Source: an uncultured Bacteroidales bacterium
GTDB taxonomy: Bacteria > Bacteroidota > Bacteroidia > Bacteroidales > UBA932
Reading direction: 5' to 3'
Assembly (NCBI GenBank): GCA_946415795.1
Contig: CAMKTW010000025.1
Coordinates: forward strand, 1 to 12,088
DNA length: 12,088 bases
The notes under the pieces were generated by a model. That model saw only the letters and a list, made by a program, of their open reading frames with translations, did not search any database and was not told the origin of the DNA. Position 1 is the stretch's first letter. Each line of letters begins with the position of its first letter. This document shows, piece by piece, positions 1 through 6,077 of this stretch. A program made the position numbers and the translations under genes.

Positions 1-385
1 TCAGGTCTTCGTGGTTGCTGATAATCAGAGGGATATCTACATTCCACTCTCCGGCTGACCAGCGCGAAAGCATATCGTACAGGCAGTGTGACATCTTGCT
101 CACAAATATGCACATACGCGGCTTCTGTTCAGCGAAATAGAGGCGGAACTGCATGTCGTATTTCTGGGCGTATAGGGTATCGAAATACTCTTTGATGCGC
201 TCTTTGGGGATGAGGAAATTTGTGATGTCCCACTCCACACGCATGAAGAATGCGTTGTTGGCGTGATCTACATACTGGTCCAGATATACGATGTTACCGT
301 TGTTGACGGTTATGAAATTAGATATCTCTGCAATGATTCCCGGCACGTCAGGGCAGTGAATCAGCATTATTGCGGTGTTTTTCAT
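1..385 (-). CDS. purU: Formyltetrahydrofolate deformylase, N-terminal 128 residues (runs off the window)
   Basis: The enzyme hydrolyses 10-formyltetrahydrofolate to formate and tetrahydrofolate, balancing one-carbon pools and supplying formate for purine synthesis in the cytoplasm. The reverse strand from the ATG at 385-383 gives 128 residues. Residues 1 to about 85 look like the ACT regulatory domain, beginning MKNTAIMLIHCPDVPGIIAE and including the block FFMRVEWD. The catalytic formyltransferase-like domain then begins with KPRMCIFVSKMSHCLYDML and IPLIISNHEDL, both typical of PurU. The rest, including the catalytic His and Asp, lies beyond base 1. The start fits the family N-terminus and leaves only about four bases after a -7-like promoter element. 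It is divergent from thrB. Family assignment is confident; completeness cannot be judged. Confidence 0.93.
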   Translation of the reverse strand, partial: MKNTAIMLIHCPDVPGIIAEISNFITVNNGNIVYLDQYVDHANNAFFMRVEWDITNFLIPKERIKEYFDTLYAQKYDMQFRLYFAEQKPRMCIFVSKMSHCLYDMLSRWSAGEWNVDIPLIISNHEDL

Positions 386-389
386 GCCG

Positions 390-420
390 CAAAAGTACAA
401 TAATCTTGCATTTGATGAAA
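390..420 (-). promoter_or_regulatory. Putative Bacteroidales-type promoter for purU
   Basis: On the minus strand, TACTTTTG at 397-390 fits the Bacteroidota -7 consensus TAnnTTTG exactly. TTTC at 420-417 is one mismatch from the -33 consensus TTTG, with a 19-base spacer, which is the usual spacing. Only four bases separate the -7 element from the purU ATG, so the transcript would have almost no leader. The promoter is inferred from motif matches only. Confidence 0.55.
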
Positions 421-436
421 AATAAATCTACTTTCG
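405..436 (+). promoter_or_regulatory. Putative promoter for thrB-thrC, interlocked with the purU promoter
   Basis: CTTG at 405-408, a 20-base spacer, and TACTTTCG at 429-436 match the TTTG / TAnnTTTG arrangement with one mismatch in each box. The -7 box ends five bases before the preferred thrB ATG at 442. The thrB -33 box lies inside the purU spacer and the purU -33 box lies inside this spacer, so two polymerases could not occupy both sites at once. Inferred from motifs. Confidence 0.45.
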
Positions 437-441
437 CCCCT

Positions 442-1386
442 ATGAGAAAAATCAGAGTTTTTGCGCCGGCGACAGTGGCCAATATGGGCTGTGGCTTCGA
501 CATTATGGGTATGACTCTCGACGCTGTGGGCGATGTATTGTCAGTAGAGATCGGTGAAGGTGACGACCTGAAAATCATCAACAAGAGCAAGCAATCCCTG
601 CCGGATGATATAGAGCAGAACGTCATTACCCCTGCGGTGCGCGCTTTCGTGGCAGCTTACGGAGTCCCTATGGACATCACGGTTACCGTAGAGCACAAGA
701 TTGCTCCCGGCAGCGGCATCGGCTCCAGCGCGGCATCCTCTTCTGCGGCAGTCTATGCCCTGAACGAGTTGCTTGACCATCCGTTCACCGATGAGCGCCT
801 GGTAGAATTTGCAATGGAGGGCGAAAAACTCATCAGCGGCGGCACTCCTCACGCAGACAACGTAGGCCCTTCCATTCTGGGCGGAGTGGTGCTGCTTCGC
901 GGTTATGACCCGCTGGATGTGGTCCGCCTCCCGGTTCCCGGCCGCTTCTGCTGCGCCGTGGCTCATCCTGACATTATGGTATCTACCCGCGAGGCGCGCG
1001 AAGTGCTCCCCAAGGAGATCCCGCTCCGTCTGGCTGTCAAGCAGTGGGGCAATGTGGCAGGTCTGGTGGCCGGCCTTGCAGAGGGTGATGTCGCCCTTAT
1101 AGGCCGTTCTATGAAAGACGTAGTGGTGGAACCCTACCGCAAGCACTTCATCCCCGGCTTTGACGAACTCCGCAACAAGGTGCTGGAGGTCGGTGCGCTG
1201 GCTATGAACATCTCCGGTGCAGGCCCGTCCGTATTTGCCCTTTGCGACAATATGACCCTTGCAGACAAGGTGGGAGAGGTGATGAAAGCCCATTTCCTCC
1301 AGTATAACATAGATTCCAGGATATACGTCTCCAAGATATCCAACCGGGGTGCCCGCACCCTGGCCGATTATAATTTCGAGGGATAG
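442..1386 (+). CDS. thrB: Homoserine kinase (GHMP kinase family)
   Basis: ThrB phosphorylates homoserine to O-phosphohomoserine, the substrate of the next gene product, in cytoplasmic threonine synthesis. The 314-residue protein has the family N-terminus VFAPATVANMGCGFDIMG, the glycine- and serine-rich GHMP ATP-binding loop PGSGIGSSAASSSAA (about residues 89-103), a GGTPHADNVGPSILGG block, and the C-terminal motif NISGAGPSVFAL. Length is normal for the family. The frame opens further upstream, to a TTG at 370 and an ATG at 415. ATG 442 is preferred because homology starts at MRKIRVFAP and the promoter-like -7 box lies at 429-436, between the candidate starts. The thrC start follows the stop by six bases, so the two are probably co-transcribed. 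thrA, often clustered with these genes, is not adjacent on this side. Confidence 0.93.
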   Translation: MRKIRVFAPATVANMGCGFDIMGMTLDAVGDVLSVEIGEGDDLKIINKSKQSLPDDIEQNVITPAVRAFVAAYGVPMDITVTVEHKIAPGSGIGSSAASSSAAVYALNELLDHPFTDERLVEFAMEGEKLISGGTPHADNVGPSILGGVVLLRGYDPLDVVRLPVPGRFCCAVAHPDIMVSTREAREVLPKEIPLRLAVKQWGNVAGLVAGLAEGDVALIGRSMKDVVVEPYRKHFIPGFDELRNKVLEVGALAMNISGAGPSVFALCDNMTLADKVGEVMKAHFLQYNIDSRIYVSKISNRGARTLADYNFEG

Positions 1387-1392
1387 TCCGGT

Positions 1393-2673
1393 ATGAAGTT
1401 CTACAGTACAAGGGACGCTTCCAAAAAGTTGTTTGCCTTAGCCGACGCTGCCTTTCTGGGGTTAGCGCCCGACGGCGGGCTGTTTGTGCCGGAGCGCATT
1501 CCGCAGGTGGATATGAGGCGTGTGTGCGAGCTCGCCGAGGTTTCCTATGCCGATATGGCGGGTTATCTTGCAGGGCTGATTTTTGACGATGTGCCGGAGG
1601 CCACCATCGCAGATGTGGTTCGCAAGGCATACGATTTTGATATCAATCTCCACTTCTTCGACCAGAAGAAGGGGGCGCTGGAGTTGTTCCACGGCCCCAC
1701 CTTCGCCTTCAAGGATTTCGGAGCCCGTTTTATGGGGCAGATGACCGGCCGGCTGAACGCTACCGACGGCCTCACTATTCTCACCGCTACCAGCGGCGAC
1801 ACCGGCAGCGCCGTTGCGGGAGGCTTCTACAACGTGCCGGGCGTGGATGTGGTTATCCTCTATCCCGACGGCAAGGTGAGTCCGCTGCAGGAGGCCCAGA
1901 TGACGACCCTGGGCGGCAACATCCATCCGCTTCGCGTGCGCGGCAATTTTGACGATTGCCAGCGTCTGGTCAAGGCGATGTTCAACGATACCGACCTCCG
2001 TTCCCGCAAGCGTATCACAAGCGCCAACTCTATCAATCTGCTGCGCTGGATTCCGCAGAGCTTTTACTATTTCTTTGCTCACTGCCTCTGGAGTGCTTTC
2101 ACCGGCTGCGAGGCGGCTGACATAGTGGTTCCCAGCGGTAATTATGGCAACATCACCGCCGGTATGCTGGCGGCCAGGATGGGGATGCCGGTAAGGCGTT
2201 TCGTGGCTGCTTCCAACGCCAACGACGTGGTGCCCGAATTCCTTATCACAGGCGATTACAAGCCGCGCGCTTCTGTCCGTACCGTTGCCAATGCAATGGA
2301 TGTCGGTGCTCCCAGCAACTTTGAGCGGATGATGTGGCTCTACGGCGACGTGGAGAACCTGCGCACTCAGGTAGTCGGTTTCTCCGCCACAGATGCAGAA
2401 ATACTGGATGCAATCCGCGAGATCGAGGAGAAATACGACTACATCAGCGACCCTCACAGCGCCGTCGGCTATCTTGCTGCAAAATACTATGATATAGAGG
2501 GTTACTGGCTGTCAACCGCCAGCCCCGCCAAGTTCGGCGAGGTCATAGAGAAGGCAGTCGGCCATTGGCCCGAAATCCCCGCCGCCCTCCGCGAGCGGAT
2601 GGAAAAGGAGCGTGTCTATACTATGATGGACGCCAGCGACTCCGACCTCAAAGATTACCTGCTAGCGTTGTAA
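1393..2673 (+). CDS. thrC: Threonine synthase
   Basis: ThrC is a pyridoxal-phosphate enzyme that converts O-phosphohomoserine to threonine and phosphate, the last step of the pathway. The 426-residue protein has the N-terminal block STRDASKKLF and APDGGLFVPE. It has the cofactor-lysine motif HGPTFAFKDFGARF, with the Schiff-base lysine at about residue 107. The phosphate-binding segment TSGDTGSAVAGGFY and the block VPSGNYGNITAGMLA follow, as in bacterial threonine synthases. Length is normal. It starts six bases after thrB and is followed by a strong hairpin terminator, so thrB-thrC form a two-gene unit. No intact feature of the ORF looks unusual. Confidence 0.97.
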   Translation: MKFYSTRDASKKLFALADAAFLGLAPDGGLFVPERIPQVDMRRVCELAEVSYADMAGYLAGLIFDDVPEATIADVVRKAYDFDINLHFFDQKKGALELFHGPTFAFKDFGARFMGQMTGRLNATDGLTILTATSGDTGSAVAGGFYNVPGVDVVILYPDGKVSPLQEAQMTTLGGNIHPLRVRGNFDDCQRLVKAMFNDTDLRSRKRITSANSINLLRWIPQSFYYFFAHCLWSAFTGCEAADIVVPSGNYGNITAGMLAARMGMPVRRFVAASNANDVVPEFLITGDYKPRASVRTVANAMDVGAPSNFERMMWLYGDVENLRTQVVGFSATDAEILDAIREIEEKYDYISDPHSAVGYLAAKYYDIEGYWLSTASPAKFGEVIEKAVGHWPEIPAALRERMEKERVYTMMDASDSDLKDYLLAL

Positions 2674-2693
2674 AGAGCTGCAAGATTAATGAG

Positions 2694-2730
2694 AAAAGTC
2701 CTGGAACCATCGAATGGCGCTGGGACTTTT
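2694..2730 (+). terminator. Rho-independent-like terminator after thrC
   Basis: AAAAGTCCTGG (2694-2704) pairs with CTGGGACTTTT (2720-2730) as an 11-bp stem with two G-U pairs. It is capped by a second small stem CCAT/ATGG (2707-2710 with 2714-2717) around a three-base loop, separated by a 2x2 internal loop. The 3' arm ends in TTTT and is soon followed by GAAAAATTTT. The hairpin lies 20 bases after the thrC stop and just before the promoter of the next gene. Confidence 0.75.
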
Positions 2731-2743
2731 GAAAAATTTTCGT

Positions 2744-2751
2744 TATATTTG
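2744..2751 (+). promoter_or_regulatory. Putative -7 promoter element of the glycyl radical enzyme gene
   Basis: TATATTTG matches TAnnTTTG exactly and ends 22 bases before the ATG at 2774. A transcript starting just after it would include the whole Tat-like leader, which supports that start codon. No good TTTG box is seen 19-21 bases upstream; that region overlaps the 3' arm of the thrC terminator. Confidence 0.5.
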
Positions 2752-2773
2752 AAGATTGTAACATCCTGATATT

Positions 2774-5041
2774 ATGAGCGGAAAATCTTCTTCGAAAATG
2801 TCCCGTGCGGACTTCCTTAAGGTATCTTCCCTTGGGTTGGGCTCTCTGATGCTGGGTCTGAAACCCACTGCTGCCGGCGCTGCACAGTCATCTGCGATGC
2901 CCAAGGAGGATAAGCGCAACCTTTACGAGAGCTGGCACAGCCCGTGGCAGCCGGAGATCCCCCGCCGCCTGAGCGACCGTACCCACGAGCTGGCATGGCT
3001 GGGCCTTTCCGGTGAGGTTGGCAGGACGATGACACGGGTGGACTGGCCGTGTGAGCTTGATGCAGGTCTGACTCCGCAGAAGAAGTTTGCGGCGGCTGCG
3101 ATGAGCGTGGCAAAGAACGTTCCGCTCAGGATATTGCCCGGGGAGCTGATTGTCGGCTCCGCCACTTTGATCGAGAGCGCAGAATCCAAGGTTCCCATCC
3201 TTGACGAGTGGGGCGCAAACCACACCACTTTCCAGTTCGGCCGCATTATGGATATAGGTTACGACGGCCTGCGCAAGGAGATTCGTGACAGGCTCGCTTC
3301 CGGTACCCTGGACGAGCGCGGCCGGGATATCAACGAGGCGGCGCTCATCACTCTGGATGCCGCAGACATCTGGCAGAGGCGCAACATTGACCTGCTTGCT
3401 GCTATGCGCGACGGCGAGGGTACTCCTGAGGGTAAAGAATTCTATCAGGATATAATCGATACCCTGGAGCAGGTGCCCGACCGTCCGCCCCGTTCGTTCC
3501 GCGAAGCGGTGCAGTCGCTCTGGAGTATGTACGCTTTCAACCGCCTGATGGGCAACTGGTCCGGAGTGGGCCGTATTGACAAGATGCTCGGCCCTTATCT
3601 GAAAGAAGACCTCCGCAAAGGGATCCTGACTCTGGACGAGGCCCGTGAAATCCTGGCCCATTTCTGGATCAAAGGCACAGAATGGATTGGCTATCATATC
3701 AATAGCGGCGACGCACAGTTCTACCAGAATATTATTCTCGGCGGCATCGACAAGGACGGCCGCGAAGTTACCAACGAAGTGACATATCTTGTGCTCGATA
3801 TCGTGGAGGAGCTGCATATCAGCGACTGGCCGGTGGCGGTGCGCCTCGGCGACAAGACTCCGGAGAAGCTTTTCCGCCGTGTCGCGGAGGTTCAGCGTTT
3901 TGGCGGCGGCATAGTATCGGTTTACAGCGAGAATGTGGTGATAGATGCGCTGGTTAAGTTTGGCTATCCGCTGGACGAGGCGCGCGAATTCACCAACGAC
4001 GGATGCTGGGAAGCCATTATCCCCGGCAAGACCTTCTTTACCTATCATCCTTCCGATATGGTTGAGGTTCTGGGCCGCACGCTGCATCTTTATGATGATC
4101 AGGATCCTGAAGTCGATTACCCCGATTTCGAATCGCTGTATTCTGCGTTCGTGGCCAATCTTCATAAGGATATTGACGGCCTCCAGGAGTGGTTTGACCG
4201 CGATTTGAGCGCCCCTGACTGGCTCCCCAACACTATGGCGTCCATCTTTGCGGAAGGGTGTCTTGAGAAGGGACGCAACTATTGGAACCGCGGCCCTAAA
4301 TACACTATGCAGGGCATCCACTACGGTGGCGTGTCCGACACTGCCAACAGCCTGCTGGTGCTCAAGAAGTTGGTTTACGAGGACAAGTTTCTCACCCTGG
4401 ATGAGTTCCTGGAGATTCTCCGCAACAACTGGGAGGGTTCAGAAGGGCTGCGCCGCACCATCCAGAACCGCTTCACTTTCTACGGCAACGACGATTCCGG
4501 AGCCGACGCTATGATGTGCCGCGTCTTTGACGATTACACCGCTATTGTGGCCGAGGTCAAGGAGCGCGAGGGTGTCAAACGTCCGTGTGGTATTTCTACT
4601 TTTGGCCGCGAGGTGGACTGGAGGTTGATGCGCCGGGCAACCCCGGAAGGGAGCCGCATAGGCGACATCCTGGCCACCAACTGCTCGCCGACCCCCGGCA
4701 CCGACCGCAAGGGCCCCACATCTGCCCTGAACTCATTCTGCAAGCTGGATTTCTCAAAATGCCCCAGCGGCGCTACCTTGGAGCTCAAGGTGTTGCCCTC
4801 TTCTGTCAAGGGCGAGAACGGAATAAAGGCGCTGGTTGGCCTGATGAAGACCTTCCGGGAGAAGCAGGGCTTCTATATGCATATCGACGTGGTGGATACC
4901 GCGACCCTGATAGATGCGCAGCGCCATCCGGAGAAGTATCCCAACCTGCCGGTACGTGTCTCCGGCTGGTCTGCCCGCTTCACCACCCTCTGCAAAGAGT
5001 GGCAGGATATGATTATCCAGCGCACCCAGCAGGTCTGCTAG
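2774..5041 (+). CDS. Glycyl radical enzyme of unknown substrate with degenerate Tat-like leader
   Basis: This is a 755-residue glycyl radical enzyme (PFL-like fold). The thiyl-radical cysteine is C411 in NDGCWEAIIPGKTFF, of the GCxE type with a possible general base at E413. The C-terminal radical loop is RVSGWSARF, with the radical glycine at G731. Typical GRE blocks GRIDKMLGPYL and GTDRKGPTSALNS are present. The CC pair of pyruvate formate-lyase is absent, so annotation as formate acetyltransferase would probably be wrong; a lyase or dehydratase-type reaction on an unknown substrate is more likely. The N-terminus (residues 9-37) resembles a Tat signal: SRADFLK, then a hydrophobic stretch VSSLGLGSLMLGL and an Ala-rich region. 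The second arginine of SRRxFLK is alanine. A start at M42 would remove this leader, but the promoter position favours 2774. The gene stands alone between a terminator and a convergent activase gene. Confidence 0.9.
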   Translation: MSGKSSSKMSRADFLKVSSLGLGSLMLGLKPTAAGAAQSSAMPKEDKRNLYESWHSPWQPEIPRRLSDRTHELAWLGLSGEVGRTMTRVDWPCELDAGLTPQKKFAAAAMSVAKNVPLRILPGELIVGSATLIESAESKVPILDEWGANHTTFQFGRIMDIGYDGLRKEIRDRLASGTLDERGRDINEAALITLDAADIWQRRNIDLLAAMRDGEGTPEGKEFYQDIIDTLEQVPDRPPRSFREAVQSLWSMYAFNRLMGNWSGVGRIDKMLGPYLKEDLRKGILTLDEAREILAHFWIKGTEWIGYHINSGDAQFYQNIILGGIDKDGREVTNEVTYLVLDIVEELHISDWPVAVRLGDKTPEKLFRRVAEVQRFGGGIVSVYSENVVIDALVKFGYPLDEAREFTNDGCWEAIIPGKTFFTYHPSDMVEVLGRTLHLYDDQDPEVDYPDFESLYSAFVANLHKDIDGLQEWFDRDLSAPDWLPNTMASIFAEGCLEKGRNYWNRGPKYTMQGIHYGGVSDTANSLLVLKKLVYEDKFLTLDEFLEILRNNWEGSEGLRRTIQNRFTFYGNDDSGADAMMCRVFDDYTAIVAEVKEREGVKRPCGISTFGREVDWRLMRRATPEGSRIGDILATNCSPTPGTDRKGPTSALNSFCKLDFSKCPSGATLELKVLPSSVKGENGIKALVGLMKTFREKQGFYMHIDVVDTATLIDAQRHPEKYPNLPVRVSGWSARFTTLCKEWQDMIIQRTQQVC

Positions 5042-5069
5042 TTTGTGACACTTCGCATTTTCACTGTCT

Positions 5070-5177
5070 CGTGGCATCTTTTTGCCTGATTATCAGTGAT
5101 TTCCTAACTTTCGCTTGCGCATTTTTACGCAAGCGATATGTTGTAATGTCTTTTGTATCAGGCTTGTAGGTGCCACG
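5070..5177. repeat. 108-bp nested, co-centred inverted repeats between convergent genes
   Basis: Three inverted-repeat pairs share the same centre (5123.5). The outer pair is CGTGGCATCT (5070-5079) with AGGTGCCACG (5168-5177), with one G-U pair. The middle pair is GCCTGAT (5084-5090) with ATCAGGC (5157-5163). The inner pair is TCGCTTGCG (5111-5119) with CGCAAGCGA (5128-5136) around an eight-base loop. The spacers between pairs are equal on both sides (4 and 4, 20 and 20 bases). There is no U-tract after the inner hairpin on either strand, so it is not a canonical terminator. It lies in the 165-bp gap between the GRE and activase stop codons. It could be a bidirectional 3'-end structure, a structured RNA or a decayed palindromic element. 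Confidence 0.7.
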
Positions 5178-5206
5178 TCATTTTGCCCGTTGCGCTTAGT
5201 AAAGGG

Positions 5207-6076
5207 CTAGCTAATAAGGGCGGTGAACTGCGATATTTCTTCGGTGCCGGGTTCCCGGAAACGAAGGTCGGGGAGTCCGAGTTTCTCCCGCTTGGCGTTA
5301 CCCAAGAGGTGATAGGGAATGACATCCCATTCGCACTTAGGATATGCCCTGAGCAGCGATGCAGTGGCTTGTGCTACGCCTTCCCGGTCGTGGAAGTCCG
5401 GCACATACAGCACCCGGAAGCGGATGTCGGCTCCGCTTGACGCGACTGCATCCAGGTTTGTGAGCATCCTCTCCAATTCGCCGCTGGTGAGTTCGCGGTA
5501 AAGTGTAGCGTCCATCATCTTGATGTCCCAGAGCCATAGATCCACAAGTGGAACTGCTGCCATAAAGTCCTTTAAACGTCCGTCGCCGGAGGTCTCGACA
5601 GCAGTGTGTAGCCCGGCTTTCCGTGCAGCCTCCAGCAGCTCTCTGGAGAAGCGGGGCTGGGCCATCGGTTCTCCGCCGGAGAGGGTCATCCCGCCCCCGG
5701 AGTGGCGATAATAGGCTTCGTCCTGTGTAACTTCCTTGATGACATCCTCCACTGAAACCCTTTTTCCGGCAAGTTCCAGGCATCCAGTGGGACAGACCTC
5801 AGCGCAGGCCAGGCAGTTGGTCTCTGTGCATACTGAAAGCCGCGTTTCGCAGCGGGCCAGCGTCCCTTTGGCATCGGCGGCTGGGCATACGTCGTCGCAG
5901 GCTCCGCAGCCTATGCACAAGGTGGTATTGAGCATAATATCTGGCCGGAATGACTGCGATTCCGGGTTGTGGCACCAGGGGCAGTGCAGCGTACACCCTT
6001 TCAGGAATACGGTGGTTCTGATACCGGGGCCGTCTCCAGTGCAGAAATGCTGTATGTCAAAGACTGTCCCGGTCAT
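5207..6076 (-). CDS. Glycyl radical enzyme activase (radical SAM, with ferredoxin-type insert)
   Basis: This 289-residue protein is a radical SAM activase that would abstract hydrogen from the GRE glycine, using S-adenosylmethionine in the cytoplasm. The N-terminus FDIQHFCTGDGPGIRTTVFL is the family hallmark. The SAM cluster motif is C28-x3-C32-x2-C35 (CTLHCPWC). Residues 54-64 (CIGCGACDDVCP) form one ferredoxin-type 4Fe-4S site, and C88, C91 and C95 with C83 or C76 form a second. SGGEP follows at 133-137. The two extra clusters are typical of activases for non-PFL glycyl radical enzymes, in agreement with the GCxE site of the neighbouring enzyme. The ATG is one base after the priA stop, so it is probably co-transcribed and translationally coupled with priA. 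The partner is inferred from proximity. Confidence 0.93.
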   Translation of the reverse strand: MTGTVFDIQHFCTGDGPGIRTTVFLKGCTLHCPWCHNPESQSFRPDIMLNTTLCIGCGACDDVCPAADAKGTLARCETRLSVCTETNCLACAEVCPTGCLELAGKRVSVEDVIKEVTQDEAYYRHSGGGMTLSGGEPMAQPRFSRELLEAARKAGLHTAVETSGDGRLKDFMAAVPLVDLWLWDIKMMDATLYRELTSGELERMLTNLDAVASSGADIRFRVLYVPDFHDREGVAQATASLLRAYPKCEWDVIPYHLLGNAKREKLGLPDLRFREPGTEEISQFTALIS

Positions 6077-6077
6077 A

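Noticed and set aside
370..441. Upstream extension of thrB to the TTG at 370 or ATG at 415
   Set aside because: The added residues have no resemblance to homoserine kinases, overlap the purU start and contain promoter-like boxes; homology begins at ATG 442.
1462..2457. 331-residue open frame on the minus strand opposite thrC
   Set aside because: Shadow of a well-conserved threonine synthase frame, with no recognisable motif.
2888..4321. 477-residue open frame on the minus strand opposite the GRE gene
   Set aside because: It is a by-product of the codon bias of a GC-rich gene on the other strand; the GRE frame has complete family motifs, and the antisense frame shows no recognisable domain or promoter.
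2774..5041. Annotation as pyruvate formate-lyase (formate acetyltransferase)
   Set aside because: The active site has a single cysteine in GCWE instead of the CC pair, and the paired activase has the two extra ferredoxin-type clusters that PFL activases lack.
5111..5136. Inner hairpin TCGCTTGCG/CGCAAGCGA as a canonical bidirectional terminator
   Set aside because: The stem is good, but no U-rich tract follows it on either strand.
5070..5177. The nested palindrome as a miniature transposable element
   Set aside because: The outer arms show no convincing flanking target duplication and pairing does not extend beyond them; without other copies to compare it is left as a repeat of unknown nature.
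4585..5440. Open frames overlapping the GRE 3' end, the intergenic palindrome and the activase 3' end (4585-5169 and 5153-5440)
   Set aside because: They overlap confident genes in other frames, lack plausible starts and show no family resemblance.
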